Notes: generated by a model not told the origin, from the letters alone. DNA of 64,000 nucleotides from Rhizobium rhizogenes NBRC 13257 (GCF_000696095.1 NZ_BAYX01000024.1:1-64000), one strand, 5' to 3'; shown: positions 50,712 through 59,787, numbered from the stretch's first letter. Numbers and translations: made by a program.

Positions 50712-51626
50712 TCAGTCATGCTCCGAAAGGAACTCGGAGACGGTTGCCAGGCAAAGCTCCTTTTCCTCGACATGCGGCATATGGCTGGAATGCTCGAAGA
50801 GCACCCATTTACAGCCGGCGACGCGGTCGACATAGGGCTTGACGACATCGGGCGTCGCCTCGTCGAATTTGCCGGAGATCAGCAGCGTCGGGGCTCCGAT
50901 CAAAGGCAGGCGGTCCTCGATGGTCCAGTCCTTCATCGTGCCGATGACATGGAATTCGGTCGGCCCGTTCATGTTGCGATAGACCGTATTGTCCTCGTCC
51001 ATGATCGCGAAGGTGCGCGCCACTTCTGGTGGCCAGGGGACGACGCGGCAGACATGCCGGTCGTAGAAGACGCGGGAGGCGGTGATGTATTCCGGATCGG
51101 TGATCGTGCCAGCCTCTTCGTGTTTCAGAAGCGTATCCTGCACATGCTGCGGCAGCTCGCGGCGGAGCCGATTGGCCTCGGAAACCCAGGTGTGCATGTT
51201 CGCCGGTGAATTGGCGATGACGAGTGCCTTCAGCCCCTTCGGCTGGCGCACCGCATGTTCCGCACCCAGCATGCCGCCCCAGGACTGGCCGAGGAAAGCA
51301 TAGCGATCCTGGATGCCGAGATACTTCAGCAATGCACCCAGCTCTTCGAGGAACAGCGCCGGCGTCCAGAAATCGGGGCCTTTTTCCGGCAGACGCGTGG
51401 AGTTGCCATTGCCGAGCTGATCGTAATGGATGACGGCGCGGCCGTCGATCTCGGTGATGCCCTTGAAGGAATCGACATAGTCATGCGTGCAGCCGGGGCC
51501 ACCATGGGCGACGACGAGGGGCAGCTTGCCGCTATCGAGCGATCCGGTGATGCGATACCAGGTCTGGTATTCGCGAAAGGGCAGGAAGGCTTCTTTCGAT
51601 GCGACGGCGGCCACGGGTTTCTCCAT
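50712..51626 (-). CDS. Proline iminopeptidase-like hydrolase 1
   Basis: 304 residues, alpha/beta hydrolase of peptidase family S33. Oxyanion motif VVAHGGPGCTHDYVDS, nucleophile elbow AFLGQSWGGMLGAEHA, acid ISGKFDEATPD, base EHSSHMPHVEEKE. Prolyl iminopeptidases remove N-terminal proline or other residues and amides. No signal peptide. It follows the LuxR solo gene by 53 bp on the same strand, so the two are probably co-transcribed, the layout of plant-associated luxR-solo/pip loci. Confidence 0.9.
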   Translation of the reverse strand: MEKPVAAVASKEAFLPFREYQTWYRITGSLDSGKLPLVVAHGGPGCTHDYVDSFKGITEIDGRAVIHYDQLGNGNSTRLPEKGPDFWTPALFLEELGALLKYLGIQDRYAFLGQSWGGMLGAEHAVRQPKGLKALVIANSPANMHTWVSEANRLRRELPQHVQDTLLKHEEAGTITDPEYITASRVFYDRHVCRVVPWPPEVARTFAIMDEDNTVYRNMNGPTEFHVIGTMKDWTIEDRLPLIGAPTLLISGKFDEATPDVVKPYVDRVAGCKWVLFEHSSHMPHVEEKELCLATVSEFLSEHD

Positions 51627-51679
51627 CTCGTTGACAAGGACGGAGGAGCATAACGCGGCCTCAAGGCCTGGGGCAGCTA

Positions 51680-52462
51680 TCAGAAGTTATAGGATGGCTC
51701 GTTATCCAGAAGCCGATAATGCGTGGCGCGCACCACCGCCTGCGTGCGGTTCTTGGCGCCCAGCTTTTTCGCCGCCGAATTCAGATGCATGACGACGGTC
51801 GGAACCGAACGATCGATGATGCGCGAGATTTCCTTAGCCGAAAGCCCCTCGGCCGAATGACGCAGGCACTCCCGCTCCCGCTCCGTCAGCCGCATCTTGC
51901 CGACGCTGCGCGCGCTGGAATCGAAAAGCGCATAGGCGCTCTCATGAAAGACATGCGCGAGCAGGCCGAAATCGGCGATGTAGCGCAGCGCATTGCGCTC
52001 GAAATCCTTGTTCGCCCCGAAACGGATGCCGGTGACCGTCGCATAATCGCCGCGCGGCATGTGCACCGGCACGGTAACACCCGTCGACATATCGCGTTCG
52101 TTGAGGTAGCGCGCAACCGGTTCGGTATTTTCTCCCAGATAGCGGTTGATCGCCGTATCGGCCTCGACATTGTAATTCCAGAAAAACGGCGCCGAGGTGC
52201 GCAGCGCCACCTGCTGCACCGGATCGATGCGGAAATAGCCGCGGTCGAACCAGTATTCGAGCATATCGTCGGAAATATTGCGCAGCTTCAGAAACGAAGG
52301 AACCATAAGCTCACCGTCGAGATCGAAGGGTACCGGCGTGTAGTCGTAGACCAGGGCTTCGAAACCGAGCTGTTGCATCGCCTCGAAAGCCTGGTCGATC
52401 CGTCCGTCCAGCGTATCATGCGCCGTAAACTTGCGTCTGATCGTTCCGATTTCGTCAAGCAT
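51680..52462 (-). CDS. PipR/OryR-type LuxR solo
   Basis: 260 residues from MLDEIGTIRRKFTAHD. Autoinducer-binding fold with D80-P81 (TraR D70-P71) in YFRIDPVQQ and W95 (W85) in APFFWNY, but M67 replaces W57 and W71 replaces Y61 (SDDMLEYWFDRG). W57M with Y61W is the known signature of plant-associated LuxR solos (OryR, XccR, PsoR, NesR, PipR), which answer plant compounds rather than AHL. C-terminal helix-turn-helix: LTERERECLRHSAEGLSAKEISRIIDRSVPTVVMHLNSAAKKLGAKNRTQAV. Flanked by two S33 hydrolases and a peptide importer, as in the Pseudomonas pipR locus. No luxI next to it. Confidence 0.92.
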   Translation of the reverse strand: MLDEIGTIRRKFTAHDTLDGRIDQAFEAMQQLGFEALVYDYTPVPFDLDGELMVPSFLKLRNISDDMLEYWFDRGYFRIDPVQQVALRTSAPFFWNYNVEADTAINRYLGENTEPVARYLNERDMSTGVTVPVHMPRGDYATVTGIRFGANKDFERNALRYIADFGLLAHVFHESAYALFDSSARSVGKMRLTERERECLRHSAEGLSAKEISRIIDRSVPTVVMHLNSAAKKLGAKNRTQAVVRATHYRLLDNEPSYNF

Positions 52463-52589
52463 GGAGAACTCCGGCTTACATCCAGACTCCGACCCTATCA
52501 CTTCTTATAGCTGGTGTGGATCGCGGTTTACGGTAAAAATTTAATCATGCCCAAATGTTGAGCAAGAAGAATTTTGCCGGAGTAAGCTG

Positions 52590-53480
52590 ATGTGGCGCGA
52601 AATGCAGCCGGACGAACGCATGGAGGTCGAAGTCGATGGGCGTAAGGTGATTGCCTATAGCTTCGGTTCCGGCGCAGAGACCGTCTTCTGTCTGAACGGC
52701 GGCCCCGGCCTTCCCTGCGACTATCTGCGCGAGGCGCATTCCTGCCTTGTCGACCGAGGTTATCGCGTCGTTGCCTTCGACCAACTTGGAACCGGCGCCT
52801 CCGACCGCCCCACCGATCCGGCTCTCTGGACCATCGGCCGCTATGTCGAAGAAACCGAAACCGTTCGCAAGGCGCTTGGCCTCGGCAAAGTCCATATGCT
52901 CGGCCATTCCTGGGGCGGCTGGCTCGCGATCGACTATGCGCTCACCTATCCCGAAAACCTCCAGACGCTGATCCTCGAAGACACCGTCGCCGACATGCCG
53001 CACCTGATCTCGGAACTGGAGCGGCTGCGTGCAGCGCTTGGCTCGGAAACGGTGGCGATGATGCAAAAGCATGAGGCGCAAGGCACCTACGATCACCCGG
53101 AATACATGGCCGCCGTGACGATCCTCAATTACCGCCATGTCTGTCGCCTGCCGGAATGGCCCGCACCTGTGCGCCGTTCGCTCGACGATTGGAACATGGG
53201 GCCTTACGCGACGATGCAGGGGCCGAACGAATTCCTCTATATCGGCAATCTCAAGGACTGGAACCGCATCCCGGACCTGCCGCGCATGACCGTGCCGACG
53301 CTGATCACCGTCGGCGAGCACGACGAGCTGACGCCCGCCTGCGCGCTGCGCATGAAGCTTGCCATTCCGAATGCCGAACTCAAGGTGTTTGCGAACGCGA
53401 GCCACATGCCCTTCTATGAAAACCCCGGCGATTATTATCCCGCACTTCTCGATTTCCTGGCGAGGCACAGGCAGGCATGA
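52590..53480 (+). CDS. Proline iminopeptidase-like hydrolase 2
   Basis: 296 residues of family S33. TVFCLNGGPGLPCDYL (oxyanion), VVAFDQLGTGASDRPTD, nucleophile HMLGHSWGGWLAIDYA, acid VGEHDELTPA, base ASHMPFYENPG. Related in plan to the protein at 50712-51626 but clearly distinct in sequence. Cytoplasmic. It begins the rightward operon of the peptide ABC transporter (53532 onward, 51-bp gap) and is divergent from the LuxR solo, 127 bp away. The likely job is trimming the imported peptide or amide. Confidence 0.9.
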   Translation: MWREMQPDERMEVEVDGRKVIAYSFGSGAETVFCLNGGPGLPCDYLREAHSCLVDRGYRVVAFDQLGTGASDRPTDPALWTIGRYVEETETVRKALGLGKVHMLGHSWGGWLAIDYALTYPENLQTLILEDTVADMPHLISELERLRAALGSETVAMMQKHEAQGTYDHPEYMAAVTILNYRHVCRLPEWPAPVRRSLDDWNMGPYATMQGPNEFLYIGNLKDWNRIPDLPRMTVPTLITVGEHDELTPACALRMKLAIPNAELKVFANASHMPFYENPGDYYPALLDFLARHRQA

Positions 53481-53531
53481 TGCGACAGGAAGCGTTCAAC
53501 GACCGAAGAAGGCAAGGGAGCGAGCGTCACC

Positions 53532-54470
53532 ATGCATCGCTATAGGTTCGTTCTCAGCCGCCCGCTGCAATTCCTGCCCGTCATTTTCGGCATCAGCGTC
53601 ATTACCTTCATCCTGGTGCGCCTCATTCCCGGCGATCCCGCCCGCAATATTCTTGGCACGCGCGCGACGCCGACGGCGCTGGCCAATATCCGCGCCCAAT
53701 ATGGCCTCGATCAGCCGATCTGGCTGCAATACTTCTACTTCCTGAAGAACCTCGCCAATGGCGAGATGGGCAAGTCCATCCTCTACAAGATCGATGTGCT
53801 GAAGCTGATTTCCACCCGCATCGAGCCGACGGTGGCGCTGGTCGTTGCCAGCGTCATCCTGTCGATCCTCATCGCCGTGCCGATGGCGGCGATTGCCGCC
53901 CGCAACAGTGGCCGCGCCGCCGACCATATCGTGCGGATCGTCTCCACCTTCGGCATCGGCTTTCCGCCTTTCTGGCTCGGCTTGATGCTCATCATTCTCT
54001 TCAGCGTCGATCTCGGCATGCTTCCGGTCTCCGGCTACGGCGAGACGCTTGGTGACAAGCTCTTGCATCTCATCCTGCCGAGTCTGACCATCGCGCTGTC
54101 GCTGTCGACAGTGCTGACCCGCAGCCTGCGCGCCGCGATGATCGAATCCCTGAAATCGGACGTGGCGACGGCGGCGCGGGCGCGTGGCATGCCGGAGAGC
54201 ATCGTTTTCTGGCGGCATGTGGTGCCGAATTCGCTGGTGCCGACCATCAACCTGCTGGCGGTCAATATCGGCTGGCTGATCGGCGGCACTGTCGTTGTCG
54301 AAAGCGTCTTTGCGCTGCCTGGCATGGGCCAGCTTCTGGTGCGCGCCATCTTCTCGCGCGATTACATGGTGGTTCAGGGCGTCGCCATGGTCTTTGCCTG
54401 CGCCACTGTGCTCGTCAATTTCCTGGCCGACATCGTCACCGTCGCCGCAGACCCACGGGTGACCATATGA
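53532..54470 (+). CDS. Peptide ABC transporter permease (DppB-like)
   Basis: 312 residues, six helices. Starts MHRYRFVLSRPLQFLPVIFGISVITFILVRLIPGDPARNILG, the family opening, with the binding-protein-dependent permease motif around RAAMIESLKSDVATAARARGMPE. Inner-membrane subunit of an oligopeptide/nickel-type importer. Overlaps the next permease gene by 4 bp (ATGA), so translation is coupled. Confidence 0.94.
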   Translation: MHRYRFVLSRPLQFLPVIFGISVITFILVRLIPGDPARNILGTRATPTALANIRAQYGLDQPIWLQYFYFLKNLANGEMGKSILYKIDVLKLISTRIEPTVALVVASVILSILIAVPMAAIAARNSGRAADHIVRIVSTFGIGFPPFWLGLMLIILFSVDLGMLPVSGYGETLGDKLLHLILPSLTIALSLSTVLTRSLRAAMIESLKSDVATAARARGMPESIVFWRHVVPNSLVPTINLLAVNIGWLIGGTVVVESVFALPGMGQLLVRAIFSRDYMVVQGVAMVFACATVLVNFLADIVTVAADPRVTI

Positions 54471-55318
54471 GCCTCCAGGCAACCGCTCCTGTTTCCATCG
54501 CCTGGCGCCATCTTCTCGGCAAGCGGCTCACTCTCGTCATCGGCGGCGGCATTCTCCTGTTCTTTCTGTTGGCGGCGCTCGGCGCTCCGCTGATCGCACC
54601 CTACGATCCGATCCTGCAGAATGCCGATGTCCGCCTACAGGCGCCGTCTTTGCTTCATCCCTTCGGCACCGATAATTTCGGCCGCGATATCCTCTCGCGC
54701 GTCCTCTGGGGCACCCGTATCGACCTGCAGATTGCCGTGATCGGCGTTGTCTTTCCCTTCCTGATCGGCACGACCATCGGCACCATCGCCGGCTTCTTCG
54801 GTGGCGTGATCGATGCAGTCTTCATGCGGATTGTCGACATCATCCTCGCCTTTCCCTTTCTAGTGCTGATGCTGTCGATCATCGCCATTCTCGGACCGGG
54901 GCTGAGCAGCTTCTATATCGCCATGGCGCTGGTTGGCTGGGTCTCCTATGCCCGCCTCATCCGCGCGCAGATGCTGGTGCTGAAGAACAGCGACTATGCG
55001 GTTGCCGCCGTCAGCCTCGGCTTCAGCCGCTTCCGCATCATGTTCCGCCATCTGCTGCCGAATGCCATCGCCGGCTCGATCGTCTTTTCGATGTCGGATG
55101 CCGTGCTCGTTCTGCTGAGCGGCGCCGCCGTCAGCTATCTCGGCCTTGGGGTACAGCCGCCGCTGGCCGAATGGGGTGTGATGGTCGCCGAAGGCCAGAG
55201 CTTTATCACCACGGCCTGGTGGATCACGCTGTTTCCCGGCCTCTCCATCGTCTGCCTCGCCTTCGGTTTCAGCATGCTGGGCGATGCGCTCGGCGAATTG
55301 CTGGGGGTACACGAATGA
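54467..55318 (+). CDS. Peptide ABC transporter permease (DppC-like)
   Basis: 283 residues. N-terminal helix then PLIAPYDPILQNADVRLQAPS, the HPFGTDNFGRDILSRVLWGTR motif of DppC/OppC proteins, and the EAA loop YAVAAVSLGFSRFRIMFRHLLPNAIAG. Pairs with the DppB-like subunit. Its stop overlaps the ATG of the fused ATPase gene (ATGA at 55315-55318). Confidence 0.94.
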   Translation: MSLQATAPVSIAWRHLLGKRLTLVIGGGILLFFLLAALGAPLIAPYDPILQNADVRLQAPSLLHPFGTDNFGRDILSRVLWGTRIDLQIAVIGVVFPFLIGTTIGTIAGFFGGVIDAVFMRIVDIILAFPFLVLMLSIIAILGPGLSSFYIAMALVGWVSYARLIRAQMLVLKNSDYAVAAVSLGFSRFRIMFRHLLPNAIAGSIVFSMSDAVLVLLSGAAVSYLGLGVQPPLAEWGVMVAEGQSFITTAWWITLFPGLSIVCLAFGFSMLGDALGELLGVHE

Positions 55319-57024
55319 GCGCCTCCGTCCTTTCCGTCCGCGATCTCACCGTCAAGGCGCATCTCGACAGCGGCGAGCGCATACTGCTCGATGCCGTATC
55401 GCTCGATCTCGCCAAGGGAGAAATCCTCGGCCTTGTCGGCGAAAGCGGCTCCGGCAAGAGCCTGCTCTGCCGCTCGCTGATCCGCCTCCTTCCCTCCTCG
55501 CTGTTGAAGATCGAGAGCGGCAGTGTTCTGCTTGAGGGTCGCGATCTGACGAGGATCAGCGACGCCGAGATGCTGAAGGTGCGCGGCGGCGAGATCGGCA
55601 TGATCTTCCAAAACCCGACCAGCCATCTCGATCCGGTCATGCGGATCGGCAACCAGATCGCCGAGGGCATCCGCTATCATCAGGGTCTCAACGCCCGCGA
55701 AGCGCGCGCTGCTGCCATCGAAATCCTCGGCCAGGTCGGTTTTCCCGATCCTATCAGCCAATATGAGAGCTATCCGCACGAATTCTCCGGCGGCATGCGC
55801 CAGCGGGCGATGATCGGCGTCGCCCTGTCCTGCAATCCGAAGATCCTGATCGCCGACGAGCCGACGACCGCGCTCGACGTCACCATTCAGGCGCAGATCC
55901 TCAAGCTCCTGATGGACATCCGCGACAAGCGCGGTCTCTCCATCATCCTCATCACTCATGATCTCGGCATCGTCGCCCAGACCTGCGACCGCATCGCCGT
56001 GATGCGCGGCGGCAAACTCTTGGAGGACGGTCCGAAACGGACGCTCCTGTCGCAGCCGCGGCATCCCTACACGATCGACCTGATCAAGAGCCATCCGTCG
56101 ATGCCCGATGAGACTGTTCCTGTCGCGGAAACGGCGAAAGACGATGCGCCCCTCAAGCCGCTCCTCGAAATCGACGACCTGCACGTCCGCTTCAATGTCG
56201 GCGGCGGCCTCTTCAAGGGCAGCGGCGCCAAAACGGTCAACGCCGTCTCGGGCGTCAGCCTGCGACTGATGCCCGGCGAGACGGTCGGGATTGTCGGCGA
56301 ATCCGGCAGCGGCAAGAGCACGCTTGCCCGCGCCATCCTTGGCCTGACACCGCTCTCCTCCGGCCATATCACCTTCGATGGTATCGACCTGGCGCAGCAG
56401 AGAACGGCGGGCCTCGCCAAGCTCAGGCGTGAGGCGGCGATGGTGTTCCAGGACCCCTATAATGCGCTCAATCCGCGCCTGACGATCGGTCAGATGCTCA
56501 CCGAAGTGCTCAAGGTGCGGGGCAAGGTGGCATCCGCCGACATCCCCGCCCGCGTCGGCGAGTTGCTCGATCTCGTCGGGCTGGAGCGCGAATTCGCCAA
56601 GCGCAAGCCGCGCAGCATGAGCGGTGGCCAGTGCCAGCGCGCCGGTATCGCCCGGGCGCTTGCCGTCGACCCGCAGCTTATCATCGCCGACGAATGCGTC
56701 GCCGCGCTCGACGTCACCATCCAGGCGCAGATCATCGAGCTTTTTCGCGAATTGACGCGGAAGATGAACCTGACCCTGCTCTTCATCGCCCACGACCTCG
56801 CCATCGTCCGCAATCTCTGCCAACGCACCGTCGTGATGTATCGCGGTGAGATCGTCGAGGAAGGCCCGTCCGAGGAGGTCTTCGCGCGCCCGAAACACCC
56901 CTATACGGCCTCGCTCATCGCCGCCATTCCGGACATCGATCCGGACAAGCAGCTCTTTGCCGGCACCGATCTTCGCGGCGAAAGCAGCGTTGCCGAAATC
57001 CTGCCTTTCAAACGCATGCCATAA
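55315..57024 (+). CDS. Fused double ATP-binding protein of the peptide ABC transporter (DppD-DppF)
   Basis: 569 residues holding two complete ATPase domains. First (about 1-265): Walker A GESGSGKSLL, HEFSGGMRQRAMIGVAL, ILIADEPTTALDVT, ITHDLG. Second (about 280-555): Walker A GESGSGKSTL, the signature SMSGGQCQRAGIARAL, LIIADECVAALDVT (Cys-Val instead of Pro-Thr), IAHDLAIV. Each domain ends with the oligopeptide_HPY tail (RHPYTIDLIKSHPSM, KHPYTASLIAAIP). Such fusions supply both motor domains from one gene. Start at MSASVLSVRDLTV, overlapping the previous stop. Confidence 0.95.
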   Translation: MSASVLSVRDLTVKAHLDSGERILLDAVSLDLAKGEILGLVGESGSGKSLLCRSLIRLLPSSLLKIESGSVLLEGRDLTRISDAEMLKVRGGEIGMIFQNPTSHLDPVMRIGNQIAEGIRYHQGLNAREARAAAIEILGQVGFPDPISQYESYPHEFSGGMRQRAMIGVALSCNPKILIADEPTTALDVTIQAQILKLLMDIRDKRGLSIILITHDLGIVAQTCDRIAVMRGGKLLEDGPKRTLLSQPRHPYTIDLIKSHPSMPDETVPVAETAKDDAPLKPLLEIDDLHVRFNVGGGLFKGSGAKTVNAVSGVSLRLMPGETVGIVGESGSGKSTLARAILGLTPLSSGHITFDGIDLAQQRTAGLAKLRREAAMVFQDPYNALNPRLTIGQMLTEVLKVRGKVASADIPARVGELLDLVGLEREFAKRKPRSMSGGQCQRAGIARALAVDPQLIIADECVAALDVTIQAQIIELFRELTRKMNLTLLFIAHDLAIVRNLCQRTVVMYRGEIVEEGPSEEVFARPKHPYTASLIAAIPDIDPDKQLFAGTDLRGESSVAEILPFKRMP

Positions 57025-57043
57025 CAACCAAGGGAACGATCTT

Positions 57044-58558
57044 ATGACCAGCAGATGGAAATCAATCGGGCTTGCGGCTATCGTCGCCGGCCTTACGCTC
57101 ACCGCAACCTATGCCGAGGCAGCCGGCGTGCTGACCATCGGCCGCCGCGAGGATTCGACCACGTTCGATCCGATCAAGACGGCGCAGAACATCGACAACT
57201 GGGTATTCTCGAACGTCTATGACGTGCTGATCCGCGTCGACAAGACCGGCACCAAGCTGGAACCCGGCCTTGCCGAAAGCTGGACCACATCCGAGGACGG
57301 CCTCACCTATGCCTTCAAGATCCGCGACGCGAAATTCTCCGACGGGTCGCCGCTGACCGCCGAGGATGCCGCCTTCAGCCTGCTGCGCATCCGCGACGAC
57401 GCGGCCTCGCTCTGGAGCGATTCCTACAAGGTGATCGACACGGCGGTCGCGACCGACCCGCACACGCTGACGATCAAGCTCAAGCATCCCTCCGCACCCT
57501 TCCTGTCGACGCTGGCTCTGCCGAACGCCTCCGTCATTTCCAAGAAGGGCATGGAGACGCTCGGCCCCGACGCTTACGCCGAAAAGCCGATCGGATCCGG
57601 TGCTTTTTCCGTCGAGGAATGGCGGCGCGGCGACCGCATCATCCTCAAGAAGAACCCTTACTTCTGGCAGGCTGACCGGGTGAAGCTCGACGGCGTCGAA
57701 TGGATCTCCGTGCCGGATGACAACACCCGCATGCTGAACGTCCAGGCAGGCCAGCTCGATACGGCGATCTTCGTTCCCTTTTCCCGCGTGGCGGAGCTGA
57801 AGAAGGACCCGAACCTCAATGTCGACATCGATGCCTCGACGCGCGAAGACCATCTCCTGATCAACCACGCGCATGGCGAACTCGGCAAGAAGGAAGTCCG
57901 CCAGGCCCTTGATCTGGCCATCGACAAGAAGGCGATCGTCGATGCCGTTACCTTCGGCCAAGGCACGGTCGCCAATTCCTACATTCCGAAGGGCGCGCTT
58001 TATCACTATGCCGACAACCTGCAGCGCCCCTACGATCCGGAAAAGGCCAAGAAGATGCTGGCGGACGCCGGCGTTTCCAACCTGACGCTGACCTATCTTC
58101 TGCGCGCCGGCGACGAAGTCGACGAGCAGACGGCCGTGCTGGTGCAGCAGCAATTGCAGAAAGCCGGCATCACCGCCAACCTGCAGAAGGTCGATCCAAG
58201 CCAGGAATGGGATATGACGGTCGCCGGCGATTACGACATCTCGGTCAACTACTGGACCAACGACATTCTTGACCCGGACCAGAAGACGACCTTCGTGCTC
58301 GGCCACGATTCCAACAACAACTACTCGACAAATTACAAGAACGAAGCGGTGAAGGAGTTGGTCGCCAAGGCCCGCCTGGAGCTCGATCCGAAGAAGCGCG
58401 AGCAGATGTATATCGATCTGCAAAAGATGGCGAAGGACGACGTCAACTGGATCGACCTCTATTACAGCCCCTATATCAACGTCTCGCGCAAGAACATTGA
58501 AAACTTCTACCAGAACCCGCTCGGCCGCTTCTTCCTGGAAGATACCGTCAAGAACTGA
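57044..58558 (+). CDS. Peptide ABC transporter substrate-binding protein (SBP_bac_5)
   Basis: 504 residues. Signal peptide MTSRWKSIGLAAIVAGLTLTATYAEA then the SBP_bac_5 fold: TIGRREDSTTFDPIKTAQN, LAESWTTSEDGLTYAFKIRDAKFSDGSPLTAEDAAFSLLRIRD, YAEKPIGSGAFSVEEWRRG, REDHLLINHAHGELGKKEVRQALDLAIDKKAIVD. Periplasmic ligand catcher of the same operon. AGGGAACG precedes the ATG at 57044. Ligand unknown; with the PipR-type regulator, a plant peptide or ethanolamine-type amide is a fair guess. Last gene; a stem-loop follows. Confidence 0.93.
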   Translation: MTSRWKSIGLAAIVAGLTLTATYAEAAGVLTIGRREDSTTFDPIKTAQNIDNWVFSNVYDVLIRVDKTGTKLEPGLAESWTTSEDGLTYAFKIRDAKFSDGSPLTAEDAAFSLLRIRDDAASLWSDSYKVIDTAVATDPHTLTIKLKHPSAPFLSTLALPNASVISKKGMETLGPDAYAEKPIGSGAFSVEEWRRGDRIILKKNPYFWQADRVKLDGVEWISVPDDNTRMLNVQAGQLDTAIFVPFSRVAELKKDPNLNVDIDASTREDHLLINHAHGELGKKEVRQALDLAIDKKAIVDAVTFGQGTVANSYIPKGALYHYADNLQRPYDPEKAKKMLADAGVSNLTLTYLLRAGDEVDEQTAVLVQQQLQKAGITANLQKVDPSQEWDMTVAGDYDISVNYWTNDILDPDQKTTFVLGHDSNNNYSTNYKNEAVKELVAKARLELDPKKREQMYIDLQKMAKDDVNWIDLYYSPYINVSRKNIENFYQNPLGRFFLEDTVKN

Positions 58559-58579
58559 GGTCTGACACTATACGTCTTC

Positions 58580-58606
58580 GCTCCGCCGCCCGATCAGCGG
58601 CGGAGC
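58580..58606 (+). terminator. Stem-loop after the peptide transporter operon
   Basis: GCTCCGCCGC (58580-58589), 7-base loop, GCGGCGGAGC (58597-58606): a perfect 10-bp GC stem just after the last gene. No T-tract, so it may be an mRNA-stabilising or factor-dependent end rather than a classic terminator. Confidence 0.55.
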
Positions 58607-58681
58607 ATTACCCATTCGGTGGGGAGGATCATGCCGCTCTTCATGGTCTGAGCGGCCATCTGCATGCTCGTCGAAAGTCCA

Positions 58682-59776
58682 TTACGACGAGGTGGGCACG
58701 TCGCCGTGGTCGACCCGGCGCGAGAATTCGGTTTCGATCCCCTTTGCCAGCTTGGCGGCCTGCCCGATCCAGTCCTCGCGCTCGATGCGTCCTGGAAAGG
58801 CCATATAGCTGCCGACCCATTCGGCATTGGCCTCTGTCCAGGCCGCGATCTGCGCAAAGGTCCAGATGCCCAGTTCGTTCAGCTTTTCCTCGTTGACATG
58901 ACCGATGCCGGAGATGCGCTTCAGATTGTCCGGAGTGGCAGCCCCTTTTGCGGCCGCCGGCGGGCGTTGACCGGGATGGTCGCCATCGGCGGCGGGAGCA
59001 GCGGCGGGCGCCGATGAAACAAAGCCCGACGCCGCGGACGCATCGCCCAGATCGGCCTGGCGCGAGACGTCGGTTCCGAGCCCTTTCGCCAATTGTGCCG
59101 CCTGCCCGATCCAGTCCTCACGCTCGATGCGCCCTGGGAAAGCCATATAGCTGCCCACCCATTCGGCATTGGCCGGCGTCCAGGCCGCGATCTGCTTGAA
59201 GGTCCAGATGCCCAGCTCGTTGAGCTTCCCCTCGTTGACCGGGCCGACACCGTCGATGAGCTTCAGATCGTCCAGAGCGGCAACCCCTTTCACGACGGCT
59301 GGCGGGCGTTGGCCAGGATGGATATGGTCGCCTGCGGGAGCGGCGGATACCGGTGCGGCGGTGGTTGCCCTCACCGGGGCGGGCGTCGGAATGGGAGTAA
59401 CGACCGCAGGCGGTGTGGGAACTGGAGGCGTGACCCGCACCGGCGCAGGCTCGGCAACCGCAACAGGCTCGTTCGTCTCAATCTCCTCCCGCGAGCGGAA
59501 GCTTGCCAGCCAACTACCGAGGAAGCAGCCGACAATATAGCTGCCGACGAAAAGCAATGCGGTTTCCAGGTAATGCCCCAGCAGCCCGGGAAGCCATTTG
59601 AAGATGGCCACGACTAGTCCCACGAGGAACAGCAGGCTCAGCAGCTTGAACCAGCCCGGCCAGGCGTCCGGCCACCAGCCTTTGCCGGACCGCAGGAAAG
59701 TCGCAAAACCGACAATGCCCCCGAGCACCAGCGCTAGCAGCATCCAAGGCCAATAAGTCGAAAACAGATAGGTCAT
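58682..59776 (-). CDS. Membrane protein with duplicated helix-hairpin-helix-like module
   Basis: 364 residues. Residues 1-110 hold three or so transmembrane helices (YWPWMLLALVLGGIVGFATFL, LLSLLFLVGLVVAIFKWLPGLL, LFVGSYIVGCFLGSWLA). A Pro/Ala/Val-rich linker (113-170) follows, then two near-identical modules of about 85 residues: DDLKLIDGVGPVNEGKLNELGIWTFKQIAAW... and DNLKRISGIGHVNEEKLNELGIWTFAQIAAW..., each ending in GRIEREDWIGQAA. The I-x-G-V/I-G-x-x-x-E-x-K-L part is a helix-hairpin-helix-like (flap-endonuclease-like/NuoE-tail-like) fold, often nucleic-acid- or protein-binding. Role unknown. The BON-OmpA gene lies immediately upstream on the same strand (11 bp), so they form an operon. Confidence 0.8.
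   Translation of the reverse strand: MTYLFSTYWPWMLLALVLGGIVGFATFLRSGKGWWPDAWPGWFKLLSLLFLVGLVVAIFKWLPGLLGHYLETALLFVGSYIVGCFLGSWLASFRSREEIETNEPVAVAEPAPVRVTPPVPTPPAVVTPIPTPAPVRATTAAPVSAAPAGDHIHPGQRPPAVVKGVAALDDLKLIDGVGPVNEGKLNELGIWTFKQIAAWTPANAEWVGSYMAFPGRIEREDWIGQAAQLAKGLGTDVSRQADLGDASAASGFVSSAPAAAPAADGDHPGQRPPAAAKGAATPDNLKRISGIGHVNEEKLNELGIWTFAQIAAWTEANAEWVGSYMAFPGRIEREDWIGQAAKLAKGIETEFSRRVDHGDVPTSS
58760..59174. repeat. Internal DNA duplication within the HhH-like gene
   Basis: The stretch beginning CTGCCCGATCCAGTCCTC at 58760 recurs at 59102, offset 342 bp (114 codons); over the 73 bases compared (58760-58832 against 59102-59174) only a handful differ. The near-identity at DNA level points to a fairly recent tandem duplication. 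Confidence 0.8.
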
Positions 59777-59787
59777 TGCTGCCTCCC

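Noticed and set aside
55135..57102. 655-codon minus-strand frame opposite the fused peptide-transporter ATPase
   Set aside because: Antisense shadow of a gene with two full sets of ABC motifs.
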